A DNA stretch of 64,000 bases from Limosilactobacillus reuteri subsp. reuteri (GCF_000016825.1 NC_009513.1:1011001-1075000); one strand, 5' to 3'. Positions 17,407 through 25,251 are shown, counted from the stretch's first letter. Notes: a model not told the origin generated them from the letters alone. Numbers and translations are program-made.

Positions 17407-17562
17407 ATGAATAAAGAACATGGCCAAGTAACAGGAATTATATGGCGTGGACCTGATGACCTAGCTATATATCAACGATTAAAAGAATATGCAGATAAAA
17501 AAGACATTTCAGTTTCAGAGGCAGCCAAGCAATTAGTTAAGATAGCTCTCAAGAAAGATTAA
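17407..17562 (+). CDS. Small protein resembling a ribbon-helix-helix or DNA-binding peptide
   Basis: 51 residues from ATG 17407 to TAA 17562, one base after the stop of the hydrolase gene. A beta-like start (GQVTGIIWRGP) is followed by two helices, the second being VSEAAKQLVKIALKK. That pattern fits a short ribbon-helix-helix-like fold, but similarity is only by eye. Co-transcription with the hydrolase is likely. It is below the usual gene-calling length cut-off. Confidence 0.6.
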   Translation: MNKEHGQVTGIIWRGPDDLAIYQRLKEYADKKDISVSEAAKQLVKIALKKD

Positions 17563-17572
17563 AAAATCCTAA

Positions 17573-17602
17573 TTGGTTAAGTTTAATATTCCATGATAGA
17601 AT
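17573..17602 (+). promoter_or_regulatory. Probable ndt promoter
   Basis: TTGGTT at 17573-17578 and TAGAAT at 17597-17602 with an 18-base spacer, 35 bases before the ndt start. Confidence 0.5.
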
Positions 17603-17637
17603 CTTAAATGTACAAAAATTAAAGGGGAGTTCACTTA

Positions 17638-18120
17638 ATGATAAATCAAAAAAGTAAGACAGTATATTTCTGTGCCGGGTGGTTTACTGACAAGCAAAAT
17701 AAAGCTTATGAGGATGCAATGAATGCAATTAAGGCTAACCCTACAGTAGATGTAGAGAATTCTTATGTGCCATTACAACACCAATATAAAGGATTACGGG
17801 TTGATGAACATCCAGAGCTTTTGCAAGATCGCGAATGGAGTACAGCAACTTACAATGGTGATCGAGTAGGCGTTTCAACTTCTGATATGCTTTTAGCAGT
17901 CTACATTCCTGAAGAAGAAGATGTAGGAATGGGTGTTGAATTAGGAATGGCACGCGCACTAGGTAAATATATTATGGTAGTGATTCCTGATGAGGACTTT
18001 GGTAAACCAATTAATTTAATGAGTTGGGGAATTGCAGATAATTTCATTAAAATGTCAGAACTTCCTAATTACGATTTTAATAAACCATCTTATAATTTCT
18101 ACGATGGTGGAGTATATTAA
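17638..18120 (+). CDS. ndt: Nucleoside 2-deoxyribosyltransferase
   Basis: 160 residues, the usual length of type II NDT from lactobacilli. It opens TVYFCAGWFTDKQNKAY, and the nucleophilic Glu lies in MGVELGMA (Glu101, matching Glu98 of the L. leichmannii enzyme). The C-terminus NFYDGGVY is characteristic. The enzyme swaps bases between deoxyribonucleosides in cytosolic nucleotide salvage. AAGGGGAG precedes the ATG, and a strong hairpin ends the transcript. Confidence 0.95.
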   Translation: MINQKSKTVYFCAGWFTDKQNKAYEDAMNAIKANPTVDVENSYVPLQHQYKGLRVDEHPELLQDREWSTATYNGDRVGVSTSDMLLAVYIPEEEDVGMGVELGMARALGKYIMVVIPDEDFGKPINLMSWGIADNFIKMSELPNYDFNKPSYNFYDGGVY

Positions 18121-18157
18121 AAAAGATGTGCGAGTTTCAAATCGCACATCTTTTTTA
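18119..18157. terminator. Bidirectional terminator between ndt and the HAD gene
   Basis: AAAAAAGATGTGCGA pairs with TCGCACATCTTTTTT. Runs of A and T on both sides let it serve both converging genes. Confidence 0.9.
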
Positions 18158-18164
18158 CAAAATG

Positions 18165-19001
18165 TTAGTTTACATAATATCTATAACGGTTAATAAATTG
18201 ATGTTCAATCTCTGACAATAGCCCAGCATGATTGTTATCGTATCTTGTAACTTTATCAGCAACTTTTAGCAGGTCAGCTGTAGCGTTTTTCATTGCATAT
18301 CCATAACCAACTTCTGATAACATCTCAATATCGTTTGAAGTATCTCCAAAAGCAACTACTTGGTCTAGAGTTCCGTTTAAGTAATTTTCGACTAGTCTTT
18401 TTAATCCTAAAGCTTTATTTACGCCTGCTGGTAGGATATCAATGCCATAAGCTCCACTATAAGTTGCTTGAATTAAGTTTGGAAACTGCTCATTTAATTG
18501 ATTTACATATCCTTGAATAATAGTTTGGGATAATTTGCGTTTGGCCCAACCAATGTTTAAGTTATAAATTGGCTCAGTGATTTTTTGAAGGTCAGAAAAA
18601 TATGTGTGGTGGGGATAAAAAGGGACTGGAACATCGCGATACTGCTCGGCAAGGATTGTTTGTGTTTCGCCAGATAAAGATAGGATGTCAGGGCTAGGGA
18701 ACGTATGCTTAATAAAAGTATGAAGCTGTTGCAGCGTCGCAATTGAATGAGTCTTGCCGTAGACAGATTTACCGTTTATTATCAGTCGCCCGCCATTTTC
18801 TGCTACAAATTCTTTTACAAGTGGACAAGGCTGAAAGATCGTTGACAATGCATCGTAACTATTCCCGCTTGCAATAATAAAGTGGTAGTTTTGCTGTTGT
18901 AATAGTTCAATATCTTTATTCAAACGGTTAATGTCGAATTTATCATTATCATCTAGTAAGGTACCATCAACATCGATAGCAATAAAACGGTATTTTCCCA
19001 T
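18165..19001 (-). CDS. Cof-type HAD-IIB family hydrolase
   Basis: 278 residues. HAD motif I is IDVDGTLLDD (nucleophile Asp and general acid Asp), motif II IIASGN, motif III Lys near NKALGLKRL and motif IV AFGDTSNDIEML. A C2-type cap sits between motifs II and III. Such enzymes dephosphorylate sugar phosphates or cofactors in the cytosol; the exact substrate cannot be read. The gene end (codons for YYVN and stop) coincides with a 16-base dif-arm-like sequence shared with 40932 and 57609. Confidence 0.88.
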   Translation of the reverse strand: MGKYRFIAIDVDGTLLDDNDKFDINRLNKDIELLQQQNYHFIIASGNSYDALSTIFQPCPLVKEFVAENGGRLIINGKSVYGKTHSIATLQQLHTFIKHTFPSPDILSLSGETQTILAEQYRDVPVPFYPHHTYFSDLQKITEPIYNLNIGWAKRKLSQTIIQGYVNQLNEQFPNLIQATYSGAYGIDILPAGVNKALGLKRLVENYLNGTLDQVVAFGDTSNDIEMLSEVGYGYAMKNATADLLKVADKVTRYDNNHAGLLSEIEHQFINRYRYYVN

Positions 19002-19021
19002 TTGATTTCCTCTCTGAAATA

Positions 19022-19384
19022 TTAATTTGTAGAAGAATCTTGTGGCTTTTCTACAGTAGTTTTACTTTTAAGTTGTTGCTTTAACTGTGTATTTTCTTTT
19101 TGCAGTTGGTCAATCTTTTTTTGATACTTTTTTAATTCGTCCTTACTAACACGCGATGATTGTAATTCTTTTAATTGCTTGTTAGTTTTGAGGTGATTAG
19201 AAAATGATAGCAAGTAAATAATAATAGCCCCAATAAGTAAACAGATAAAGATTAGCAGCACTAGTGGCATTTTTACTTGTGCTCCAAAAAGATTGACTAC
19301 TACAGTTGCTGTATTTAATAGTGCAAAGATGGCAATTATAATTAGAATAACGATTGAAGCAATAGTTGTGGATTGCTTTTTCAT
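19022..19384 (-). CDS. LapA-domain (DUF1049) membrane protein with coiled coil
   Basis: 120 residues: two N-terminal membrane helices (about 10-30 and 38-62) and a Lys/Gln-rich coiled-coil tail (about 70-110, QKKIDQLQKENTQLKQQL). Matches the LapA-like layout in Firmicutes, function unknown. Lies 20 bases upstream of the HAD gene on the same strand, so likely one transcript. Confidence 0.75.
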   Translation of the reverse strand: MKKQSTTIASIVILIIIAIFALLNTATVVVNLFGAQVKMPLVLLIFICLLIGAIIIYLLSFSNHLKTNKQLKELQSSRVSKDELKKYQKKIDQLQKENTQLKQQLKSKTTVEKPQDSSTN

Positions 19385-19501
19385 GGAAAATTCCCCCTCA
19401 TGTTTTTTGTAACATATCTATTATATTAACTTAAGAAGTGCTGGTAAAGGAGAAGAGGGGAATAAATAAGCGTCATCTGTATTTGTACTTTTTAAATAAA
19501 A

Positions 19502-19530
19502 TTGACAAATTATCTTTATTTTTTTAATAA
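19502..19530 (+). promoter_or_regulatory. Probable tRNA-Arg promoter
   Basis: Perfect TTGACA at 19502-19507, 17-base spacer, TAATAA at 19525-19530. Confidence 0.6.
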
Positions 19531-19553
19531 ATGCGCTAAAATAGAAATATAAG

Positions 19554-19625
19554 GCGTCCTTAGTGTAATGGATAGCACATGAGATTTCGGTCCTCATGAT
19601 CCGAGTTCGACTCTCGGGGGACGCA
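19554..19625 (+). tRNA. tRNA-Arg (anticodon TCG)
   Basis: Acceptor GCGTCCT pairs with GGGACGC (one wobble). The T-arm is CCGAG-TTCGACT-CTCGG, and the anticodon loop TTTCGGT gives TCG. A 7-pair acceptor, D-arm AGTGTAATGGATAGCAC and discriminator A complete the cloverleaf. It is the likely integration site of the decayed prophage that follows. Confidence 0.95.
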
Positions 19626-19650
19626 TTTTTAAGAAAATATGATGAAACAT

Positions 19651-19695
19651 AAAAATCCTACAATCGTTGTTATATCAATGATTGTAGGATTTTTT
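19651..19695 (+). terminator. Terminator after tRNA-Arg
   Basis: AAAAATCCTACAATC pairs with GATTGTAGGATTTTTT across an 18-base loop. Confidence 0.85.
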
Positions 19696-19769
19696 AGTAT
19701 TTTAGAAAAGTATGAAAAAATATAAAAAAGTACAAAGTCGGTACACCTTTGGTACACTAGTGTACCAAA

Positions 19770-20125
19770 CTAAAGTTGATTCAAAGCATTGACAATTTTG
19801 TCATCAGTTTTTCCTTTGTATTCATCTATTAAATAAGCGTAAGTATTCATTGTTGTACGAATGTCACTATGACCAAGACGTTTGCTGATTGGATATATAT
19901 CCACACCTTTAGCAAGAAGTAAGGCAATGTGGCTGTGCCGTAAACTGTGGAAGTGAAAATTTTCGCGGTGAATACCTAATTTATCTAATAATTGTCGAAG
20001 CATTTTATTGACTGCGTTGCTAGTAGGAATAGTACCAAACTGAGTCATAAATACCATATTACTAATATGCTTTTCCTTCAATTGAGAAAGCAATTGTAGA
20101 AGAGTTTGATTTACTTTGATAGTCC
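19770..20125 (-). pseudogene. Phage-type tyrosine integrase, C-terminal remnant
   Basis: An open frame of about 118 codons without a proper start. It carries HSLRHSH (box II HxxR), LGHSDIRTTMNTYAYL (second His and catalytic Tyr) but lacks the SAM-like domain and the first catalytic Arg. The frame runs back to about 20125, where it meets a lysin remnant in the opposite direction. The gene points toward tRNA-Arg, as in phages integrated at tRNA genes. It cannot be an active integrase. Confidence 0.85.
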
Positions 20126-20126
20126 G

Positions 20127-20288
20127 ATTAGACGATTATGGGTTGCTTACTACAAGTATTCTCAACCACTAGATGCCTTTAGTCGTCACGTTGGCTATGT
20201 TTGAATTCGTCAACCACGAGAAAACGGTTATGGTTACATGGCTGTTCGTGATACTAAGACTAACCAACCTTTTGGAAAATTTGAATAA
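20127..20288 (+). pseudogene. Phage lysin C-terminal remnant with internal TGA
   Basis: The plus frame reads ...RLWVAYYKYSQPL... and ends GKFE-TAA at 20288. Codon 20202 is TGA where a Trp would fit (GYV-W-IRQP). The piece resembles the tail of a phage endolysin. It directly abuts the integrase remnant, so the prophage body between the two end genes has been deleted. Confidence 0.6.
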
Positions 20289-20298
20289 AATTTTAGTT

Positions 20299-20354
20299 AG
20301 CCCTAATGGTAGTTGCAAATTTTAGAATGCAATTACTACTAGGGCTTTCTTTTT
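20299..20354 (+). terminator. Terminator behind the lysin remnant
   Basis: AGCCCTA...AGTTGC pairs with GCAATTACT...TAGGGCT, then TTTCTTTTT. Confidence 0.8.
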
Positions 20355-20401
20355 GTTGTATAATAAAACAGCGATAGTAAACGAATTACCACCGCTGAAA
20401 T

Positions 20402-20548
20402 AACTATTTGCCTAGCCACAAGGGCTAGACACGCAACCATGCAAATAGTTGCTTAATAGTCTTTTTGATTATCTTTTTTATGTGCTTATTAGGCACAATC
20501 AATATTACTATGCACCAATGATGCAATTGGGACACCTCCCAACTTGCA
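20402..20548 (+). other. Cluster of stable hairpins, possible structured RNA of phage origin
   Basis: AACTATTTGC at 20402-20411 pairs with GCAAATAGTT at 20441-20450, enclosing CTAGCC/GGCTAG. A second hairpin TGCAATTGGG/CCCAA-C-TTGCA spans 20522-20548. A TATAAT at 20359-20364 could be a -10 box upstream. No ORF with a ribosome site is seen between 20289 and 21080. The role is unknown; a leader, replication or packaging element of the former phage are all possible. Confidence 0.35.
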
Positions 20549-20781
20549 CATATTTGTGGAGTGATTAGTTCCAACAGTGTGCTCAACTATTGTATCATAA
20601 GTTAGTTGTGTTATAATATATGTATCAATATTACTATGCCGGTGTGCAAAATGGTTTCAGTTGATTACTTAAACCGTACCGGTAAGCAGGGTGCCCTAAT
20701 CGGCATCCTTTTTATTTTATTTAGTTCGTACACGTTTGGCACACTAAACCTCTTGAAACGTTGGTATAACAACGCTTTTAA

Positions 20782-20792
20782 ACTCTCGGGGG
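20782..20792 (+). repeat. Candidate attR-like repeat of the tRNA-Arg 3' end
   Basis: ACTCTCGGGGG is also present in the T-arm/acceptor of tRNA-Arg (19610-19620 region). A direct repeat about 1.2 kb behind the tRNA, enclosing the integrase and lysin remnants, is what an attL/attR pair would look like. Only 11 bases match, so this is weak. Confidence 0.35.
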
Positions 20793-20813
20793 GAGTAAGA
20801 TTGTATAAAAAAG

Positions 20814-20866
20814 AAGCTCCGATAAAACGCTGATATAACGGCAGTTTATCGGAGCTTTTGTTTAGT
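20814..20866 (+). terminator. Terminator-like hairpin
   Basis: AAGCTCCGATAAA pairs with TTTATCGGAGCTT followed by TTGTTT. A similar hairpin (GCCCCGATAAAG/CTTTATCGGGGC) lies at 21662-21700. Confidence 0.75.
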
Positions 20867-21020
20867 TAAAATGGTGAAAGTTTGTAAGTTTGGTGCACAA
20901 ATGGTGCAATTCGGCAATTTTTGTGCACCAAAATTAATCATTGTCGTAAACTTATTTTATTTAGTTGAGTGCGCGGGTTCTTTCAATAGAAAAATTTTTG
21001 ATTATTTCGAGAAAATTTCG

Positions 21021-21050
21021 CAAAGTAAAACAAAGTAAAACAAAGTAAAC
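21021..21050. repeat. Tandem 10-bp repeat, three units
   Basis: CAAAGTAAAA, CAAAGTAAAA, CAAAGTAAAC occur head to tail directly before the toxin fragment, replacing its expected N-terminal codons and ribosome site. Confidence 0.85.
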
Positions 21051-21079
21051 AAAAGCAAGATAAAGCAATTTATTTAAAA

Positions 21080-21334
21080 ATGCGCCATCAAATCAAGATG
21101 CTACAAGCTCTTGGTCCTGTGTTACATACCCCACAAGCAAAAAAATTAAAGGGTTATAGGTATCAACTATGGGAGTTACGACCTATGCTGAAAAGAGTAT
21201 TTTATGGAGTGTGGAAGAAAAATAATTTTGTGTTATTAAATCATTATACTAAGAAAAAGGATGAAACAGATCCTCGTCAGATAGAAAGAGCCTTGTCGCT
21301 ACTTGACGATTGGTACGAAAGGAAGGGTAAATAA
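21080..21334 (+). pseudogene. HigB/RelE-type (Gp49-like) toxin, 5'-truncated
   Basis: 84 residues with the family core ALGPVLHTPQAKKLKGYRYQLWELRP and KRVFYGVWKKNNFVLLNHYTKK. Family members have about 20-25 more N-terminal residues. The sequence upstream of this ATG is repeat DNA without a Shine-Dalgarno, so the start seems lost. A complete toxin would be a ribosome-dependent mRNA interferase. The antitoxin gene follows with its ATG overlapping the TAA. Confidence 0.65.
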
Positions 21335-21605
21335 TGAGAAACTGGGAAGATATAGATAAGCATCAAACGGTTGCAACAAAAGAAGAATTATCGATTATTG
21401 ATACCTTGTCTTTTTTAGAAGTACAAAGAATTAAACAGGGGATTTCGCAAACAGAATTTGCAAAAAAATCGGTATGACACAACCTCAATTGGCTAAAATT
21501 GAGAATTTAGATTCAATCCCTACGCTGCCTACATTAAATAAATATGCTGCTGGATTAGGTTTGCAAATCAAGTTGTCTATTTCTCCATTGATGGAAGCCA
21601 AGTAG
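21334..21605 (+). pseudogene. HigA-type XRE antitoxin, frameshifted in a run of seven A
   Basis: ATG 21334 opens a frame that ends after about 47 codons at TGA. One more base in the seven-A run at 21462-21468 restores FAKKIGMTQPQLAKIENLDS..., a clear helix-turn-helix, up to TAG 21605. It is therefore a one-base deletion, or a slippage site that yields some full protein. The toxin upstream is also truncated, which fits decay of the whole pair. Confidence 0.7.
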
Positions 21606-21660
21606 ATAAATATTAACAATAATTGCACCGTGAAATAATTTCATAATATGCAAAAAAATA

Positions 21661-21706
21661 AGCCCCGATAAAGTGGTGCTATATCAGCGCTTTATCGGGG
21701 CTTTTA
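21661..21706 (+). terminator. Terminator after the antitoxin remnant
   Basis: AGCCCCGATAAAG pairs with CTTTATCGGGGCT, then TTTATT. Confidence 0.85.
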
Positions 21707-22480
21707 TTAATGTCTTTAGACCTAGTTGAGTGCGCGAGCAGAGCGAGTGCACGAAACAAAAAACCACCTGCTATGCGGGTGGGCGATAAAAATTATATAA
21801 AAAAGGCCTCTTTTGCCTTAAGATGTAGGTGTTCAAGCCAAAGTCAATAAGGGAAAAGAGGTTATATAAATATGGCTAATAAATTAAATAGCTTAGCCCA
21901 TACGAAGTGGTTATGTAAGTATCACATCGTATTCATACCAAAGTATAGACGTAAAGCGATCTTCAATCAATACCGAAGAGACCTGAGAGATTATATTCGT
22001 TTGTTGTGCAAATATAAGGGAGTAGAAATAATTGAAGGTCATATGATGCCAGATAATGTGCACTTGTTAGTAAGTATTCCGCCGAAACTAAGTGTCTCGC
22101 AGTTTATGGGATACTTAAAAGGGAAAAGTGCATTAATGATGTTTGATCGACATGCAAACTTAAAATACAAATATGGGAACCGACATTTTTGGGCTGAAGG
22201 CTACTATGTGAGTACAGTTGGATTAAATGAATCCACGATAAAGAAGTATATCCGAGATCAAGAGAAACATGATATAGCAATGGATAAGCTAACAAGTGTG
22301 GAATATTCGGACCCTTTTAAGGGTAAGTGAGGTAGTATAAACACCGCTTAAAGCGGTGGCAAAGTAGTCAGAGCATTTTGGCTTGAGCAAAGCGAAAGCC
22401 AGCGCCTTGAGACGCCGGCTTTTATTATCGGCTTATAGCCGATGTGCAAACCACCCGTTTGACGGGTGGTTATGATTTAA
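21706..22480 (+). mobile_element. IS200-type insertion sequence, copy 1 (775 bp)
   Basis: Its ends are set by comparison with the second copy at 45140-45914, which is identical in length and opposite in direction. Hairpins near both ends (CCACCTGC/GCGGGTGG and CCACCCG/CGGGTGG) replace terminal inverted repeats, typical of single-strand transposition. The element holds only tnpA. It lies directly behind a terminator. Confidence 0.85.
21872..22330 (+). CDS. tnpA: IS200 TnpA transposase with altered HUH motif
   Basis: 152 residues, the full length of Y1 transposases. It has YHIVFIPKYRRK, the HUH region HMMPDNVHLL at 57-66 and a catalytic-Tyr helix KKYIRDQ (Tyr126). In the other copy the HUH reads DHVHLL. 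Here His62 is Asn (codon AAT at 22055-22057, CAT in the other copy). The first His ligates the divalent metal, so this protein is probably inactive, although the frame is intact. Confidence 0.93.
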   Translation: MANKLNSLAHTKWLCKYHIVFIPKYRRKAIFNQYRRDLRDYIRLLCKYKGVEIIEGHMMPDNVHLLVSIPPKLSVSQFMGYLKGKSALMMFDRHANLKYKYGNRHFWAEGYYVSTVGLNESTIKKYIRDQEKHDIAMDKLTSVEYSDPFKGK

Positions 22481-22557
22481 ATAAAGAGCGGTTAATCTTG
22501 TTAAATATAATTAATAACCAACTATTGATTTAGAGAAAAATAAAGACGAAAAATGAT

Positions 22558-23418
22558 CTATGACCGAGTTAAATACTTATCTAAAAAGTCCATCACAATC
22601 TTAAATACCTGTGGTTGAAGGAATTTCACATCCATGTGACTTGCGCCTTCGATTTCGTATAATTCAGCAGGAACGTTGTTTTCAACTAATGCATCATAAA
22701 GCTTTTCACTATCTTTAATTGGAACAACGACATCTTCTGTCCCATGAAAGATAAGAAAGGGCGTAGAATTAGAATTTACATAGGTGAGGGGATTTGCGGC
22801 AGAATCAAGCTCAGGAGCGTTTTCAGGCTCAGCACCAAGCAAGTTACGGTAAACAAAATCAAAATCGTTTGATGCACTTCCTGTTTTAGCGGTTAAGGGA
22901 TCAACCACACCATAAAAAGGAACTGCTACTTGAACATCACTGGAGTAATCTAAATTAGCACCTTTGTCAAATTGGTTAAGGCCGTTAGTAACACCTAGCA
23001 TACTTGCCATATGTCCACCGGCCGATTCTCCCATCACAATAAACCGATTAGGATCAGCTTGGAAGCGCTTGGCATTAGCTCTCATATAACGAATAGCAGC
23101 CTTAGCATCTTCTAATTGCCCAGGAAACTGAACTTTGTTGCTATCACGATATTCGACGCCGACAACAATGTAACCATGCCGAGCAAAATCAACCAAATTC
23201 GGCAGATGAACATTGTGGTCAGTATCCATCCAGCCGCCACCAGCAAACCAAAAAATTACTGGATAACGTGTATCATCATTAGTTTGAAAATGTCGAATGA
23301 CTGAAAGCTTCAAATCTCGCGTTGTATTACCAAGCCATCCAGGAACTTGCGTATACGTAATATCTGAATCTAGCCATAAACCGTCACGTACTTGATCAAC
23401 TTTAAGCGTATGTTTCAT
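22558..23418 (-). CDS. Alpha/beta hydrolase, esterase/lipase (BD-FAE-like)
   Basis: 286 residues from the ATG at 23418, which has AAAAGGAGT upstream; a longer frame to 23496 lacks one. The hydrolase has an oxyanion motif WFAGGGW, nucleophile elbow MGESAGGH, acid HGTEDVVVP and late His in GASHMDV. It belongs to the carboxylesterase type acting on short acyl or feruloyl esters, with cytosolic location because no signal peptide is seen. The substrate is not known. Confidence 0.85.
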   Translation of the reverse strand: MKHTLKVDQVRDGLWLDSDITYTQVPGWLGNTTRDLKLSVIRHFQTNDDTRYPVIFWFAGGGWMDTDHNVHLPNLVDFARHGYIVVGVEYRDSNKVQFPGQLEDAKAAIRYMRANAKRFQADPNRFIVMGESAGGHMASMLGVTNGLNQFDKGANLDYSSDVQVAVPFYGVVDPLTAKTGSASNDFDFVYRNLLGAEPENAPELDSAANPLTYVNSNSTPFLIFHGTEDVVVPIKDSEKLYDALVENNVPAELYEIEGASHMDVKFLQPQVFKIVMDFLDKYLTRS

Positions 23419-23720
23419 GATAAAAACTCCTTTTAAAATACTTTTGCCATAGACTTCAGCAATAGTATTACATAAATCTTTTAAAACATAAATCAAAAGT
23501 ATTAGTTTTATTAAAGTTAAAAATAAGCATTAGATAAATTCTTTTGAGAAAGCTAAAAATTGATATTCTGGGGGAATTTTAAATTCAGTCGCATTAAAAC
23601 TATAATTTTAATGACAGGTTAATTTTAAAATAAATCGTTCCCTCTTTACGTATTTACTAGCAACTTCGCTTATTTTATGGTTAGATTAAATTAATATATA
23701 TTTATAAGGAGCGATCATCT
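23419..23720. other. AT-rich intergenic region between divergent genes
   Basis: 302 bases hold the promoters of the esterase (minus) and the FrnE-like gene (plus). No ORF, repeat or stable hairpin was recognised. Confidence 0.6.
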
Positions 23721-24368
23721 ATGGAAATTCAATACTGGGCTGATATTGCGTGCCCATATTGCTATATGGGAATTACACAATTACAACGGGCACTTAAAGA
23801 ATTAAAGATTGCCGATCAGACACCATTAAAATTTATGTCATTTCAACTAGATCCAACGTTGCCAACAACAACTGATCTATCAATGACAGAATATTATGCA
23901 AAAACTCATCAACTAACTAAGCAAGAAGCTGCTACACAAATACAAAAAATTGATCAACTTGCTGCCGATATTGATTTACCAATTAAGATGGAAAATGCGA
24001 TTCCTGTTAATACATTAACTGCTCATCGCTTAATAAAATACATTGAGAGTTTAAACGACCAAGCATTACTTAATAAGGCTGTTAAACGCCTTTATCAACT
24101 TTATTTTAATGATAATGAATCAATCGCGGACTATGAAGCTCTAACTGGTGCAATGAATGAAATTGGATTACCTGTTGCTGATGTTAAAAAAGTTCTTGAA
24201 TCTAATCAATATGAAGATGAGGTTCGAAAAAACGAACAGCGCGCATTTATGATTGGAATGCCAAGTGCACCGTTATTTGTGATTAATAATAAGTATTCAA
24301 TCACTGGCGCGCAACCTTACGAAGTATTTTTAGAAGCCTTGAAAAAAGTAAAAAATATAACTAAATAG
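23721..24368 (+). CDS. DsbA-family FrnE-like oxidoreductase
   Basis: 215 residues. A thioredoxin-like start MEIQYWADIACPYCYMG holds the redox pair CPYC (Cys12, Cys15). A helical insertion follows, and the conserved cis-Pro segment is GMPSAPLFVINNKYSITGAQP. FrnE-like proteins are cytosolic disulfide isomerases involved in redox or polyketide-like chemistry. Preceded by AAGGAG. A terminator follows at 24374. Confidence 0.9.
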   Translation: MEIQYWADIACPYCYMGITQLQRALKELKIADQTPLKFMSFQLDPTLPTTTDLSMTEYYAKTHQLTKQEAATQIQKIDQLAADIDLPIKMENAIPVNTLTAHRLIKYIESLNDQALLNKAVKRLYQLYFNDNESIADYEALTGAMNEIGLPVADVKKVLESNQYEDEVRKNEQRAFMIGMPSAPLFVINNKYSITGAQPYEVFLEALKKVKNITK

Positions 24369-24373
24369 GATTC

Positions 24374-24409
24374 AAGCAAATCAGAAGATAATTTCTGGTT
24401 TGCTTTTTT
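24374..24409 (+). terminator. Terminator after the FrnE-like gene
   Basis: AAGCAAATCAGAA pairs with TTTCTGGTTTGCTT, then TTTTG. Confidence 0.85.
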
Positions 24410-24500
24410 GTTCCCCCTGCTCTATTTGTAAATAGAAAAACTGTAATTCTTTATAAATTCTAATCATCCGGGTAGAATAAGACTTGAGGAGGTCTTTAGA

Positions 24501-24854
24501 ATGAAGGTAACAAAACTTATTGTAGGAATTATTATGATTGTATTAGCCATTATTATATTTGTTCAATCGATTGTTAGAGGTTTTGGGAATCCTAATCCTG
24601 CAATTCATATTTATGCCAGAACAGCCGAATTAATTGTTTCGCTATTATATCTGGCATCAGGAATCGTCTATATCGCTACTTGTGGTATTGATGGTTTAGG
24701 TGGCGATATTGCTGGATTATCGATGATGCTAATCAGTTGGGTTTTAGGTTTATTAACGTGTACTATCTATCTTCCATTGCAACTATGGGCATGGTTGGCA
24801 TTAATTATCGGAGTCGGCTTCTTTGTCTGGCATATTATGTTACGACGTGAATAA
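24501..24854 (+). CDS. Four-helix membrane protein of unknown function
   Basis: 117 residues, four hydrophobic segments (about 5-26, 42-62, 68-88, 95-113). ATG 24501 is preceded by GAGGAGG. No recognised motif. Length and layout resemble small DUF-type membrane proteins of lactobacilli. Confidence 0.7.
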   Translation: MKVTKLIVGIIMIVLAIIIFVQSIVRGFGNPNPAIHIYARTAELIVSLLYLASGIVYIATCGIDGLGGDIAGLSMMLISWVLGLLTCTIYLPLQLWAWLALIIGVGFFVWHIMLRRE

Positions 24855-24869
24855 ATTATGCTAATTATT

Positions 24870-24922
24870 GGGCAATCCAATGATATTCGCTTTTAGCCTA
24901 CGTTATTAGATTGCCTATTTTT
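24870..24922 (+). terminator. Weak terminator after the membrane protein
   Basis: GGCAATC at 24871-24877 pairs with GATTGCC at 24909-24915, followed by TATTTTTT; the loop is long. Confidence 0.5.
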
Positions 24923-24973
24923 TCTAATAAAATAAAAAAACAGCGAGTAATTTTACTTACTGTTTTAGACTAA

Positions 24974-25045
24974 TTGGGCTAGCTGGATTCGAACCAGCGC
25001 ATGACGGTACCAAAAACCGTTGCCTTACCGCTTGGCTATAGCCCA
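24974..25045 (-). tRNA. tRNA-Gln (TTG)
   Basis: Acceptor TGGGCTA/TAGCCCA, anticodon loop TTTTGGT. Last gene of the minus-strand tRNA array. Confidence 0.96.
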
Positions 25046-25084
25046 ATTATATTAAAATGTTGAACAACTATTAAAATTGCTCAA

Positions 25085-25157
25085 TGGAGGATACAGGGCT
25101 CGAACCTGTGACCCCCTGCTTGTAAGGCAGATGCTCTCCCAACTGAGCTAATCCTCC
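25085..25157 (-). tRNA. tRNA-Val (TAC)
   Basis: Acceptor GGAGGAT/ATCCTCC, anticodon loop CTTACAA, T-arm ACAGGTTCGAGCCCTGT. Confidence 0.96.
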
Positions 25158-25162
25158 AAAAG

Positions 25163-25234
25163 TGACCCGTGCGGGATTTGAACCCACGATACCAGCGTGA
25201 AAGGCTGGTGTCTTAACCACTTGACTAACGGGCC
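25163..25234 (-). tRNA. tRNA-Glu (TTC), copy 1
   Basis: Acceptor GGCCCGT/ACGGGTC, anticodon loop CTTTCAC. Identical to the copy at 25766-25837. Confidence 0.96.
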
Positions 25235-25251
25235 ATATTAAATTAATTAAA

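Noticed and set aside
20606..20833. ORF of 75 codons in the phage remnant
   Set aside because: No Shine-Dalgarno, runs into a terminator hairpin and has no recognisable motif.
20956..20972. IS200 left-end relic (TAGTTGAGTGCGCG also at 21722)
   Set aside because: Only 14 bases match and nothing else of the element follows.
21021..21050. CRISPR array or origin iterons
   Set aside because: Only three 10-bp units without spacers, no cas or rep gene nearby.
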